64,000 nt of DNA. Origin: Alphaproteobacteria bacterium (GTDB taxonomy: Bacteria; Pseudomonadota; Alphaproteobacteria; Rhodobacterales; Rhodobacteraceae). The stretch is taken from assembly GCA_030427405.1 (NCBI GenBank), contig JAUHXK010000007.1, positions 124,001 to 188,000 on the forward strand, read 5' to 3'. Below are positions 8,192-16,960 of the stretch, one piece after another; position 1 is the stretch's first letter, and each line of letters starts with the position of its first letter. The notes beneath the pieces are model-generated. The model was not told the origin of the DNA, made no database searches, and saw nothing but the letters and a program-made list of their open reading frames with translations. The translations under genes were made by a program, and so were the position numbers.

Positions 8192-8905
8192 TCAGAAGGT
8201 CGAAGACACTTCCCATTTGGTGATCAGCTCGTTCAGGCTGCCGTCATCCTTCATGGACTGGATCGCGGCGTTGAACTTTTCCTTCAGCTCGCCGTCCGAT
8301 TCACGGATGCCCATGCCGACACCGCCACCCAGCGGCACGTCTTCGGCGACAAAGCGCAGCTCACCGTCTTCGTCGACGATCGGCGCCAGGAAGGATTTGT
8401 CAGCCAGAACGGCATCGGCTTCGCCGTTGCGGACTGCGGCGATGGTTTCTTCGGGGCTGGCGAATTCGACCAGGGTTGCGCCGGATTCGGCGACATAGCC
8501 TGCCTGAATGGTGCCGGTCTGCGCCGCAATGACACCACCGGCGACGTCGACATCATCCGACATCGCGACAAATGCCGACGGATCCGGCGGCGTGTAGTTC
8601 TGGGTAAAGTCGATGACTTCGTCACGCTCGTCGGTGATCGACATGCCGGCGATGATCACGTCATAGTTGCCCGACACCAGGTTCGGAATGATCGAATCCC
8701 AGTCGTTTTTGACCCATTCACAGTCCAGTTCGGCGCGCTTGCACAGCTCGTCGCCCAACTCGCGCTCGAAACCGTCGATCTCGCCCGCGTCATTGATGAA
8801 ATTCCAGGGCGCATAGGCACCTTCCGTGCCCATACGCACGGTGTCGGCCATGGCGATACCGGCGGTCAGCGCCAGTGCTGCGGTGGTCAGAATCAGGTTT
8901 TTCAT
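8192..8905 (-). CDS. Periplasmic polar amino acid-binding protein (family 3 SBP)
   Basis: 237 residues. A signal peptide is clear (MKNLILTTAALALTAGIAMA), followed by a mature start DTVRMGTEGAYAPWNFINDAG, the classic entry of His/Lys/Arg/octopine-binding proteins. GMSITDERDEVIDFT (about 89-103) is the family signature. It delivers substrate to the two permeases downstream. Basic amino acids or opine-like compounds are the likely ligands, judged from family only. It lies 30 bp after the ATPase gene. Confidence 0.92.
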   Translation of the reverse strand: MKNLILTTAALALTAGIAMADTVRMGTEGAYAPWNFINDAGEIDGFERELGDELCKRAELDCEWVKNDWDSIIPNLVSGNYDVIIAGMSITDERDEVIDFTQNYTPPDPSAFVAMSDDVDVAGGVIAAQTGTIQAGYVAESGATLVEFASPEETIAAVRNGEADAVLADKSFLAPIVDEDGELRFVAEDVPLGGGVGMGIRESDGELKEKFNAAIQSMKDDGSLNELITKWEVSSTF

Positions 8906-8935
8906 TTTACTCCCCTTTATGGTTCTGTCCGTGGA

Positions 8936-9712
8936 TTATGCCGCCTGAGTGGCGGAAAGAAAGCCCTGAAGCCGTTGGGATTCAGGGGCGGTGAAAATGT
9001 CTTCGGGTGTGCCTTCTTCTTCGATCCGGCCTTGATGCAGAAACACGACGTGGCTGGAAATATCCGCCGCCATCTTCATGTCATGTGTCACGATGATCAT
9101 GGTTCGCCCTTCGGCGGCCAGGTCCTTGATCACCTTGATCACTTCTTGCTCAAGCTCGGGATCAAGCGCCGAGGTCGGTTCGTCAAACAACAGGGCCTCG
9201 GGTTCCATGCACAGGCCACGGGCGATGGCGGCGCGCTGCTGCTGGCCGCCGGACAATTGCGCCGGGTAGACGTCGCATTTGTCGCCGATGCCCACCTTTT
9301 CAAGATATTTACGCGCGCTGTCTTCGACCTGGGCCTTGTCACGGCCCAACACGGTTACGGGGGCTTCCATCACATTCTGCAGGATCGTCATGTGCGACCA
9401 CAGATTGAACTGCTGGAACACCATCGACAGGTTGGTGCGGATGCGCAGAACCTGCTTGGGGTCGGCGGGCCGCCGGGTGTTGTGGCTCCCGCTCCATCGG
9501 ACCGGCTCGCCCTTGAACAGGATGTCACCTTCCTGGCTGTCTTCCAGCAGGTTACAGCACCGCAGCAATGTGGATTTGCCCGACCCCGAAGACCCGATCA
9601 GTGACACCACGTCGCCGCGATGGGCCGTGATATCGACCCCTTTCAGCACCTCGAGATTTCCGAAGCTTTTGTGAAGGTTCCTGATCTCGATAACGGGTGT
9701 GGTTTCTGTCAC
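8936..9712 (-). CDS. Polar amino acid ABC transporter ATP-binding protein
   Basis: 258 residues from a GTG at 9712; a TTG 24 codons upstream adds a non-conserved tail. Walker A GSSGSGKST (40-48), Q-loop FQQFNLW near 99-105, signature LSGGQQQR (153-160) and Walker B ALLFDE (173-178) are intact, with the switch His in IIVTHD. It powers the importer and is first in the operon ATPase, binding protein, permease, permease. Confidence 0.93.
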   Translation of the reverse strand: MTETTPVIEIRNLHKSFGNLEVLKGVDITAHRGDVVSLIGSSGSGKSTLLRCCNLLEDSQEGDILFKGEPVRWSGSHNTRRPADPKQVLRIRTNLSMVFQQFNLWSHMTILQNVMEAPVTVLGRDKAQVEDSARKYLEKVGIGDKCDVYPAQLSGGQQQRAAIARGLCMEPEALLFDEPTSALDPELEQEVIKVIKDLAAEGRTMIIVTHDMKMAADISSHVVFLHQGRIEEEGTPEDIFTAPESQRLQGFLSATQAA

Positions 9713-9840
9713 GGGTAATCCAGAGGTGTAAGACTGTGTTGATGCGGTACTAGGGCCGAAAAAACCGGGCTTTGCAATGCGCAAATGACAAGTTCGGGAT
9801 CAGATTGTTCCGAATTGACCAAACGTTTTGCCCATTCTGG

Positions 9841-10593
9841 TTAAACGCGGGGCGTGGATGCCTGCGGCATGGGCGGCGTGGGAACTGCGCGATACATCGC
9901 CGTTGAGATGTCGGTCAGGCCGCGCAGGCGAAGGGCCGCACGGTCGCTTTCGGGCAGGTCTGTGATGGCGGCCCGCACGGCCTGTGCAATCGGTGCGGGG
10001 TCGTTATGCCGCGCCGTAATCAAGGGCAGGCCCGGTGTCGGGGCGGTTTGGCCAACCTCGCGCAATCGTGGGCCCAGGTCCGTGTGATCCTGAAGCAAAA
10101 GCCAGGTCAGCGCGTCAAGCGCGGCAAAATCCGCATCCCCTTCGGCAACGGCCCTGGCCGAGGCCGCATGGGCGCCGGTCTGTTTCAACTGCGCCGCTGA
10201 CAGGCCCCGCGCCGCCAGATGCGTGGCCGGGGCCGCCCAACCGGATTGCGACAGCGTTTCGTTAAAGGCAAAGGTCCCGGCGCACAGCTCCGCAAGCGAA
10301 CGGTCATCGTCGATGCGGGCAACGAAAATCGACCGGTAGTGACCGGGCGGGCAATCGGTCAGCCCGTAATCCGGGGTTCCGACCAATTGCACTTTGCCCA
10401 CAAGTCGCGTGCGGTACGGCATCCCGCAGGTCTGCGCCAGGACCAGGTCCGGGTCCAGCCACACGTCCCATGCATCCCGATCTCGGGCCAGCCGATCCGG
10501 GCCGCGCCCCAGGTTCCGGCGTATCAGGTCCCAGAATCGGTCATTGGCCCCGTGCAAGCCGGGCATGTCATACATGCCCAGCTGCGCAGTCAC
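9841..10593 (-). CDS. PhnD/phosphate-phosphonate-type substrate-binding domain protein, no signal peptide
   Basis: 250 residues from a GTG at 10593 that overlaps the stop of the upstream TerB-like gene (GTGA). LVGKVQLVGTPDYGLTDCPPGHYRSIFVARIDD, a GDADFAALDALTW segment and the TPGLPLITAR stretch resemble the ligand-binding fold of PhnD-type proteins. The first residues (MTAQLGMYDMPGLHGANDRFW) show no hydrophobic signal, so the protein is predicted to be cytoplasmic, unlike transporter-linked relatives. No permease or ATPase is attached. It probably forms an operon with the two TerB-like genes; function unknown. Confidence 0.7.
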   Translation of the reverse strand: MTAQLGMYDMPGLHGANDRFWDLIRRNLGRGPDRLARDRDAWDVWLDPDLVLAQTCGMPYRTRLVGKVQLVGTPDYGLTDCPPGHYRSIFVARIDDDRSLAELCAGTFAFNETLSQSGWAAPATHLAARGLSAAQLKQTGAHAASARAVAEGDADFAALDALTWLLLQDHTDLGPRLREVGQTAPTPGLPLITARHNDPAPIAQAVRAAITDLPESDRAALRLRGLTDISTAMYRAVPTPPMPQASTPRV

Positions 10594-11027
10594 GATTTTG
10601 CGGCCTTTTGCCGTGCCAAAGCAGAATCGACGTCGCTGATGCCCAGCAGGCTGACAACAAGACGGATCAGCGAATCCTCTTCCTCGTTGCGTTCTCCGTC
10701 GGCCAGCGCGACCGACCACAGGGCCTGCACCACGCCAAGCCGATGGTCATACGGGACCGCCTCTTTGATGGCGCGGGTAAAGCGGACCGTGTCGGGGGCT
10801 TCGGCCTCAAGATCTTCGGCATTCGCGCGCAGGGCGGCGGCCTCGAACGGAGACAAACCATAGCGATCAGCCGAAATCCGGTCGATCCGGGCCATTTCGG
10901 TATCGGCATAATCGTTATCGGAACGGGCGATCCGAACCAGAAGGGCCGTCAGGGCCAATCGGGCGTCATCATCGGCCAGCGGGTCGGGCTGCGGCTGCGT
11001 AAGCCGGGACAGGAAATCACTGAACAT
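10590..11027 (-). CDS. TerB/DjlA-like alpha-helical protein
   Basis: 145 residues. LTALLVRIARSDNDYADTEMARIDRI and ALWSVALADGERNEEEDSLIRLV show the paired acidic-helix pattern of the TerB fold (tellurite-resistance/COG4103 family), with D/E clusters that may bind metal. It lies 20 bp after a closely similar gene (11048-11497) and looks like a tandem duplicate. Its stop overlaps the next start by GTGA. Cytoplasmic; exact role unknown. Confidence 0.75.
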   Translation of the reverse strand: MFSDFLSRLTQPQPDPLADDDARLALTALLVRIARSDNDYADTEMARIDRISADRYGLSPFEAAALRANAEDLEAEAPDTVRFTRAIKEAVPYDHRLGVVQALWSVALADGERNEEEDSLIRLVVSLLGISDVDSALARQKAAKS

Positions 11028-11047
11028 GCAGCAGATATAAAGTCAGC

Positions 11048-11497
11048 TTAGCTGGCTTCCAAGCGGCTTTCGACGCGTTCGCGTGCAGTTTGGCTGTCCT
11101 TAAAGCTCAGACCCATGGCGGCACGGGCTTCTTCGACGATCTTGATCTCGCCCTCATCCGTGTCCCCGTCTGCCAGAACCACTTCCCACAGCGCATCCAA
11201 TGCGGCCAGCCGTTCCTCCAGCCCCGTTGTCTCGCGGATGAGCTTGCCGAACGTGTCGGTTTCCGGGGCCGCGGCATGCAGTTTTTCGCAGGTGGCGCGG
11301 ACCTTGGCGGCTTCGATGGCGTTGTGCTGATACAGGCGCGCCAGGATGCGGTCGATCAGGCTTATTTCCTCAAGCTTGTAATCGCGGTCCGCCTGCGCCA
11401 CGCGCACCAAGAGCGCACCCAGCGCCAGTTCGGCATCGGGGTCCGGCAAGGTTGCATGTTGCGGGGGGCGAAACGCCTGAAGGAATTTTTTCAACAT
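11048..11497 (-). CDS. TerB/DjlA-like alpha-helical protein (tandem paralog)
   Basis: 149 residues. The pattern is the same as its downstream neighbour: ALGALLVRVAQADRDYKLEEISLIDRIL followed by ALWEVVLADGDTDEGEIKIVEEARAAMGLS. The two proteins align along their whole length, including the ...LADGDxxExE acidic motif. It is first in a three-gene set with the second TerB-like protein and the PhnD-like protein. No ter gene cluster for tellurite resistance is present, so a stress role is only inferred. Confidence 0.75.
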   Translation of the reverse strand: MLKKFLQAFRPPQHATLPDPDAELALGALLVRVAQADRDYKLEEISLIDRILARLYQHNAIEAAKVRATCEKLHAAAPETDTFGKLIRETTGLEERLAALDALWEVVLADGDTDEGEIKIVEEARAAMGLSFKDSQTARERVESRLEAS

Positions 11498-11539
11498 GCG
11501 GCAAGATTATTCCATATTTTGTGTTCCGCCAAGCGCGGA

Positions 11540-11833
11540 CTACCCGTCATAGCCATTAATGATCACAAGATCGCCGGTCGAAACCGGATCGCGCAGGGCC
11601 TTGGCAATCTGGTAGCCATCGCTTTCATAACAGCTTTTCGCGGCGTCATAGCTTGGAAACTCGATAACCACGGTACGTGCACGGGCTTGACCTTCTTTGG
11701 TTTCGCGCTCGCCGCCGCGGACAAGAAATCGGGCGCCATAGGCCGCGAAAGGGGCGGCATTGGCTTCGATATAGGCCTTGTAGGTCTCAAAATCATCGAC
11801 GTCGACATGCGCAACCCAATACCCTTTTGCCAC
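11540..11833 (-). CDS. DUF1330 family protein
   Basis: 97 residues. The dimeric alpha/beta-barrel pattern of DUF1330 is plain: GYWVAHVDVDD at the start, AAPFAAYGARFLVRGGE in the middle, and VVIEFPSYDAAKSCYESDGYQIAKALR near the end. These small proteins are common in alphaproteobacteria; no reaction is established. It stands alone between the TerB-like genes and the PEP mutase family gene. Confidence 0.85.
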   Translation of the reverse strand: MAKGYWVAHVDVDDFETYKAYIEANAAPFAAYGARFLVRGGERETKEGQARARTVVIEFPSYDAAKSCYESDGYQIAKALRDPVSTGDLVIINGYDG

Positions 11834-11914
11834 GTTTTTCTCCTGTTCGTTTTCTGAGGTGAAGTTTCCGCGAATGCGGGGGAGGGCGGGGAAGCTTCCG
11901 CGCCCTGTCGGGTG

Positions 11915-12691
11915 TCACATATCGGCCTGCAAGGCCGTGCGCGCCTGTTCCTGAAGCCATGCCAGCATCATGCGATAGGGAACCGGCCCATAGCTGACCC
12001 GAGCAACGCCCAACGCGGCAAGCCGGGATGTCGGCGGCGTGCTCGGCAGGGCAATGATATTCACCGGCAGGTCGGTCGCCTGGCACAGCGCGCCGATCAG
12101 GGCTTCGTCTCGCAGACCGGGTGCAAAGAAGCCATCCGCGCCTGCATCGGCATAGACCCGCGCCCGTTCAATCGCCAGATCAAGCATCCGCGCATCATGG
12201 GTTTCAACAGGCGCCTTCAGAAACAGGTCGGTCCGGGCATTGACAAAGGCCGGGATGCCCGCGGTTTCGCAGCCGTTTCGCATTGCCGCCACGCGGCGCG
12301 CCTGAACCTGCGGGTCATAGAGGTCACTTGTACCGACAACCTGGTCTTCGAAGTTGAACCCGATAACGCCTGTATCCAGCGCGCGCTGTACATTTTCCGA
12401 GATGCCGGAAGGGTCTTCGGCATAGGCGCCTTCCAGGTCCATCGTTACCGGAAGATCTACCGCGGCGACAATCCTGCGGGCGTTTTCCAGCGCTGATTCG
12501 AACGGAAAGTTCTGGCCGTCGGCAAATCCCTGTGCCATTGCGACCGGGGCGCTGCCTGTTGCGATGGCCTTGGCCCCGGCTTCGGCCACAGCCTGCGCGC
12601 TGCCCGTGTCCCAGATGTTGTACAGAACGACCGGGTCGCCCTTTTTGTGCAGGCGTTCAAAGGTCGATGCGCGGTCGGTCTGGCTGGCCAT
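11915..12691 (-). CDS. Isocitrate lyase/PEP mutase superfamily protein
   Basis: 258 residues from the ATG at 12691, which has AGGAG eight bases upstream; an earlier in-frame ATG at 12760 lacks one. The barrel begins with PVVLYNIWDTGSAQAVAEAGAKAIATGS, and MDLEGAYAEDP carries the Mg-binding acidic residues expected of the superfamily. The order of motifs fits the carboxyphosphonoenolpyruvate phosphonomutase/2-methylisocitrate lyase-like group of unknown substrate. The KKCGH-type loop of true lyases is not seen, so a C-C lyase role should not be assumed. Confidence 0.8.
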   Translation of the reverse strand: MASQTDRASTFERLHKKGDPVVLYNIWDTGSAQAVAEAGAKAIATGSAPVAMAQGFADGQNFPFESALENARRIVAAVDLPVTMDLEGAYAEDPSGISENVQRALDTGVIGFNFEDQVVGTSDLYDPQVQARRVAAMRNGCETAGIPAFVNARTDLFLKAPVETHDARMLDLAIERARVYADAGADGFFAPGLRDEALIGALCQATDLPVNIIALPSTPPTSRLAALGVARVSYGPVPYRMMLAWLQEQARTALQADM

Positions 12692-12811
12692 ACCCGGTCT
12701 CCTGTCAGGTCCTGCACCTAGATAACGCGCCCGCAGGCCCCAGCCCATAGGCATTTTCAAACCTGTCGGAATTATGCCTGCGCCGCATATCCGGGCCGCA
12801 AGCCCGGCACG

Positions 12812-14455
12812 TCAGACCAGGCGCGAGGTGTCCTTTGCCGCGCGCACAAAGTCGCGGAACAGGGGATGCGGGTCAAAGGGCTTGGATTTCAGTTCGGGGT
12901 GATACTGAACGCCGATGAACCACGGATGATCCGACCATTCCACGATTTCCGGCAGGCGGCCATCGGGTGACATGCCCGAAAAGTTCAGGCCGGATTTCTC
13001 CAACTGCTCGCGATACTTGATATCGACCTCGTAACGATGGCGGTGGCGCTCTTCGATGGCGGTGCCGCCATAGACCTCGGCCACTTTCGAACCCTCAGCA
13101 AGCACCGCGTCATAGGCGCCCAGGCGCATGGTGCCACCCTTGTCGTCGCCGACCTTCCGTTCAACCTTGGCATTGCCCTGCACCCATTCCTTCAAATGGT
13201 AAACAACGGGTTCAAAACGTTTCTTACCGGCCTCATGGTCAAATTCTTCCGAGCCCGCACCGGCAATTCCGGCCACGTTGCGGGCCGCTTCGATCACCGC
13301 CATCTGCATGCCAAGACAAATGCCCAGATAGGGCACCTTGTGTTCGCGCGCGTATTGCGCGGCCTTGATCTTGCCCTCGGTGCCGCGCTCGCCAAAGCCG
13401 CCGGGAACCAAGATGGCGTGGAACCCTTCCAAATGCGGGGCGGCGTCTTCGGTATCGAACACCTCGGCATCGACCCATTCAATCTTGACGCGGACCCGGT
13501 TGGCCATTCCGCCATGGGTCAGCGCCTCGGCAATCGACTTATAGGCATCTTCGAGCTGGGTGTATTTGCCGACGATGGCAACCTTCACCTCACCCTCGGC
13601 ATTGTGGATACGGTCGCTGACATCTTCCCATTTCGCCAGATCGGGCTTGGGGGCAGGGCTGATCTGGAACGCGTCCAGAACCGCCTGATCCAACCCTTCG
13701 CGGTGATAGGCCAGCGGTGCGTCATAGATGGTGCTGAGGTCCTGCGCCGCAATCACGCTGTCGGGGCGGACGTTGCAGAACAGTGCCAGCTTTTCGCGTT
13801 CCTTGGTCGGGATCGGCCCTTCGGACCGGCAAACCAGAATGTCGGGCGCCAAGCCAATCGAACGCAGCTCTTTCACCGAGTGCTGGGTCGGCTTGGTTTT
13901 CAACTCGCCCGAGGCCTTGATGTAGGGCAGTAGCGTCAGGTGCATGAAAATACACTGACCGCGCGGTTTGTCCTGGCTGAACTGACGAATGGCTTCAAAG
14001 AAGGGCAGGCCTTCGATATCGCCCACTGTGCCGCCGATTTCGCACAGCATGAAATCAACCTCATCCTCGCCAATGGCGATGAAATCCTTGATCTCGTTGG
14101 TGACGTGCGGGATCACTTGAATAGTCTTGCCGAGGTAGTCTCCGCGCCGTTCTTTCTCCAACACGTTGGAATAGATCCGCCCCGAGCTGACCGAGTCGGT
14201 CTTGCGCGCGGCCACACCGGTGAAACGTTCATAGTGACCAAGGTCCAGATCGGTCTCGGCCCCGTCATCGGTGACAAACACTTCGCCATGTTCAAAGGGT
14301 GACATCGTCCCCGGATCGACGTTCAGATAAGGGTCCAGCTTGCGCAGACGCACCGAATATCCGCGCGCCTGCAACAGCGATCCCAGAGCCGCCGAGGCCA
14401 GCCCTTTACCCAAGGACGAAACCACACCACCAGTGATGAAAATAAAACGCGCCAT
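12812..14455 (-). CDS. pyrG: CTP synthase
   Basis: 547 residues, full length. The synthase domain starts [18 protein letters not shown] with its ATP loop, and contains [11 protein letters not shown] near 138-148. The glutaminase domain has GICLGMQ with Cys380 as nucleophile and QYHPELKS near the C-terminus. It converts UTP, ATP and glutamine to CTP in the cytoplasm. The ATG at 14455 is the family start. secG lies upstream on the same strand, an order common in Rhodobacteraceae. Confidence 0.98.
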   Translation of the reverse strand: MARFIFITGGVVSSLGKGLASAALGSLLQARGYSVRLRKLDPYLNVDPGTMSPFEHGEVFVTDDGAETDLDLGHYERFTGVAARKTDSVSSGRIYSNVLEKERRGDYLGKTIQVIPHVTNEIKDFIAIGEDEVDFMLCEIGGTVGDIEGLPFFEAIRQFSQDKPRGQCIFMHLTLLPYIKASGELKTKPTQHSVKELRSIGLAPDILVCRSEGPIPTKEREKLALFCNVRPDSVIAAQDLSTIYDAPLAYHREGLDQAVLDAFQISPAPKPDLAKWEDVSDRIHNAEGEVKVAIVGKYTQLEDAYKSIAEALTHGGMANRVRVKIEWVDAEVFDTEDAAPHLEGFHAILVPGGFGERGTEGKIKAAQYAREHKVPYLGICLGMQMAVIEAARNVAGIAGAGSEEFDHEAGKKRFEPVVYHLKEWVQGNAKVERKVGDDKGGTMRLGAYDAVLAEGSKVAEVYGGTAIEERHRHRYEVDIKYREQLEKSGLNFSGMSPDGRLPEIVEWSDHPWFIGVQYHPELKSKPFDPHPLFRDFVRAAKDTSRLV

Positions 14456-14614
14456 GTTTTTCGGCTGCTCCCGTGAGACGTCATTATCAGCTGCCCGGCG
14501 GCTTGAAAAAACCGCAGCACCACGGGACTTCATATATAAAGGATTCGCGCGTGCAGCGCAAGAGAACCGCAAGATGCTGTTGCAGCTCTCTTTCAGATTT
14601 CTAGGTTTTGTGGC

Positions 14615-14980
14615 TTAGTCGGCCTGCGGGATCAGCGGCGCGTTGTCGCCCTGTGCCGGTGGCAGCAGGTCATCCGCCGACGGAACCGCCGGTGCGCTTT
14701 CCTCGGTCGGGGCCGGTGCCGGAACACCCAAACGGTCGATCACCGAGCTGCCCGAAGATTTCTGCGCGGCCAGAATCGTCAGCGTGATCGACGTGACGAT
14801 GAAACAGGCCGCCAGGATCCAGGTGACCTTGCCCAGGGCCGTTGCCGCTGAACGGCCAGCCATGGCGCCGCCACCGCCGCCACCCATGCCAAGGCCGCCG
14901 CCTTCGGACCGCTGCATCAGAACAACGGCAATCAGGCCCAAGGCCAGGAGAAGGTGGATGATGAGAACGACGTTTTCCAT
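14615..14980 (-). CDS. secG: Preprotein translocase subunit SecG
   Basis: 121 residues from the ATG at 14980. Two transmembrane helices (about 3-22 and 51-71) are joined by the Gly-rich loop [15 protein letters not shown] typical of SecG. The C-terminal tail is Pro/Ala-rich and acidic, as in other alphaproteobacteria. SecG is the non-essential stimulator of the SecYEG channel in the inner membrane. It precedes pyrG. Confidence 0.95.
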   Translation of the reverse strand: MENVVLIIHLLLALGLIAVVLMQRSEGGGLGMGGGGGGAMAGRSAATALGKVTWILAACFIVTSITLTILAAQKSSGSSVIDRLGVPAPAPTEESAPAVPSADDLLPPAQGDNAPLIPQAD

Positions 14981-15129
14981 GGTGTTCCTGTACGGCGTGG
15001 CGTGTATCGCGTGGTACTTATGCAAGTTTGCGCGCAGGGGCAAGGGAGGAGTTGGCATCGCACCGACGGATGTCGTCAATCGCGGCAAAGGGGCTGGACA
15101 CGGCCGCGTCGCCGACGCAGGCTGACCCC

Positions 15130-15744
15130 ATGCCACATGACGATCCTGACCACCCGCACGCTTTGATGCCACCGGACCCGGCGCTGCGCGTCAAGGCGTT
15201 GGAAACGATTTTGACCCGAAAGGGGTTGATCGATCCGGCCGCGCTGGATGAAATCATCGATACCTATCAGAACCGGATCGGGCCGAAGAACGGCGCGCGG
15301 GTCGTCGCCCGGGCGTGGTGTGACCCAGAATTCCGGCAGGCCCTGCTGACCGATGCAAACCCCGTTCTGGCTGGGCTGGGATATTATGGCAGACAGGGCG
15401 AGCACATGGTCGTAGTGGAAAACACGCCGCGACAGCACAATATGGTCGTTTGCACCTTGTGCAGCTGCTACCCTTGGCCATTGCTGGGGATACCCCCCGG
15501 CTGGTACAAATCCGACGCCTATCGCGCCCGCGCCGTGCGCGAGCCGCGCAAGGTACTGGCCGAGTTCGGTGTGACCTTACCCGCCGACACCGCGATCCGC
15601 GTTTGGGATTCGACCGCCGAGATTCGTTACCTGGTGCTGCCGATGCGACCCGAGGGAACCGAAGGGCTGGCCGAGGACGAACTGGCCGAACTGGTCAGCC
15701 GCGACAGCATGATCGGCACCGGCTTGCCAAAGGTACCGTCATGA
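15130..15744 (+). CDS. nthA: Nitrile hydratase alpha subunit, cobalt type
   Basis: 205 residues from the ATG at 15130; an upstream ATG at 15070 is possible but adds a non-conserved tail. The metal claw VCTLCSC gives Cys108, Cys111, Ser112 and Cys113; Thr between the first two Cys and Tyr after the last is the cobalt-type form. RDSMIG near the C-terminus is conserved. The enzyme hydrates nitriles to amides. The stop overlaps the beta-subunit start by ATGA. The extreme N-terminus is His/Asp-rich. Confidence 0.95.
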   Translation: MPHDDPDHPHALMPPDPALRVKALETILTRKGLIDPAALDEIIDTYQNRIGPKNGARVVARAWCDPEFRQALLTDANPVLAGLGYYGRQGEHMVVVENTPRQHNMVVCTLCSCYPWPLLGIPPGWYKSDAYRARAVREPRKVLAEFGVTLPADTAIRVWDSTAEIRYLVLPMRPEGTEGLAEDELAELVSRDSMIGTGLPKVPS

Positions 15745-16421
15745 CCCGGGTGCATGACATGGGCGGGCGGTTTGGTGACGGTCCGGTGAAACCCGAACCC
15801 GAGGGTGACCCTGTATTTGCCAAAGACTGGCACGCCCGTGCCCTGGCACTGACCCTGGCGGCCGGCGCACTGGGACAGTGGAACATAGACATCTCGCGCC
15901 ATGCACGAGAGCGCTTGTCGCCATTGGATTACACACGCTTCTCCTATTACGAAAAGTGGATTGCCGCGCTGGCGGACCTGCTGGTCGAAAGGGGCGTCCT
16001 GACCGAAGAGGATTTGCGCGGGGCCGCGCATGACGTTGGCACTCATGCTCTGGCCGAAAGGTCACTGAAAGCCGATGCCGTGGCTGCTGTCCTGGCAACC
16101 GGTGGCCCGACTGCGCGCGCAGACGGCCCAAAGCCGATTTTCTCAGCCGGTCAGGCCGTGCGCGCGGTCATTCCCTCTGACAATGCGCAGGTCCCTGGCG
16201 GGCATACGCGCTTGCCCCGCTATGCCGTCGGCGCGCTGGGCTATGTCGTGCGCCTGCACGGAAATCACGTGTTTCCTGACAGCAACGCACATGGACTGGG
16301 CGAGGCGCCCGAGCCGCTTTACGCGGTCAAGTTCCACGCCCGCGAATTATGGGCACATCCCGAGCACCCGGATGACGAGGTCGTTGTGGACATGTGGCAA
16401 AGCTATCTTGAGCCGGTATGA
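15741..16421 (+). CDS. nthB: Nitrile hydratase beta subunit
   Basis: 226 residues. It begins [16 protein letters not shown], the canonical beta-subunit entry, with [20 protein letters not shown] and the C-terminal SH3-like part ([26 protein letters not shown], then [13 protein letters not shown]). It forms the heterodimer with the alpha subunit. ATG at 15741 overlaps the alpha stop by ATGA, and its own stop overlaps the accessory gene the same way, which implies coupled, equimolar translation. Confidence 0.95.
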   Translation: MTRVHDMGGRFGDGPVKPEPEGDPVFAKDWHARALALTLAAGALGQWNIDISRHARERLSPLDYTRFSYYEKWIAALADLLVERGVLTEEDLRGAAHDVGTHALAERSLKADAVAAVLATGGPTARADGPKPIFSAGQAVRAVIPSDNAQVPGGHTRLPRYAVGALGYVVRLHGNHVFPDSNAHGLGEAPEPLYAVKFHARELWAHPEHPDDEVVVDMWQSYLEPV

Positions 16422-16741
16422 CCCAAGCCGCGCCGGAACCCGTCTTTGAACAGCCCTGGCACGCACAGGTCTTTGCCTTGACGGTGGCCATGAATGAGGC
16501 CGGTCGGATTGAATGGCCGGACTGGGCCGCGCGGTTCTCGGCGACTTTGAAACGCGATGGGCTGGACCGGGACCTCGATGGCGGCGACGACTATTTTCGG
16601 GCCTGGCTTGCGACCCTTGAGGCGATGCTGGCAGAGCAGGGCGCCGCGCCGGCTTCAGAAGTCCGAATTTTGCGCGACGCCTGGGAAGAGGCCTTTTTGA
16701 CGACATCTCATGGCCAACCGGTACGTGTGCGGGACGGTTAG
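16418..16741 (+). CDS. Nitrile hydratase accessory protein (cobalt-insertion/activator type)
   Basis: 107 residues. It resembles the beta-subunit N-terminal half (FEQPWHAQVFALTVAMNEAGRIEWPDWAARFSATLK), as expected for the P14K/NhlE-type activators that carry the alpha subunit during cobalt loading and Cys oxidation. Starts at 16418 by ATGA overlap with nthB. It is the last gene of the set. No amidase, nitrilase, aldoxime dehydratase or cobalt transporter gene is adjacent. Confidence 0.88.
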   Translation: MTQAAPEPVFEQPWHAQVFALTVAMNEAGRIEWPDWAARFSATLKRDGLDRDLDGGDDYFRAWLATLEAMLAEQGAAPASEVRILRDAWEEAFLTTSHGQPVRVRDG

Positions 16742-16744
16742 AGC

Positions 16745-16843
16745 CGGGGGCGTTGCCCCCGCCGCCCGTGCCGGGCGGCTCCCCCGGGATATTTGAGGCC
16801 AGATGAACATGGGATCCGGGCTTCATCTGGCCTCAAATATCCC
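16745..16843. repeat. Roseobacter-type intergenic repeat, inverted pair (hairpin/terminator)
   Basis: A GGGGGCgttGCCCCC-type hairpin near 16745-16761 is followed by the 22-bp arm 16786-16807 (GGGATATTTGAGGCCAGATG plus AA) and its perfect reverse complement at 16822-16843, with a 14-base loop. The arm shares GGATATTT and GGCCAGATGAA with elements near 34391 and 39689. It separates the nitrile hydratase genes from purA and could end transcription. Confidence 0.75.
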
Positions 16844-16960
16844 CGCCGGAGACATCGCGCGGCACGCGCGATTTCTGACTGCGTCGAATTATTGGTTTCC
16901 CTGCGGTCGGCGCGTCGCTATATGAGCCGGGTTTGTTAACTCAACGCAAAAGGACCGGAT

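Noticed and set aside
10590..11497. Tellurite resistance operon
   Set aside because: Only TerB-like folds are present. No terA, terC, terD or terZ gene is near.
11915..12691. Methylisocitrate lyase assignment
   Set aside because: The lyase-specific KKCGH loop is not seen, so only superfamily membership is supported.
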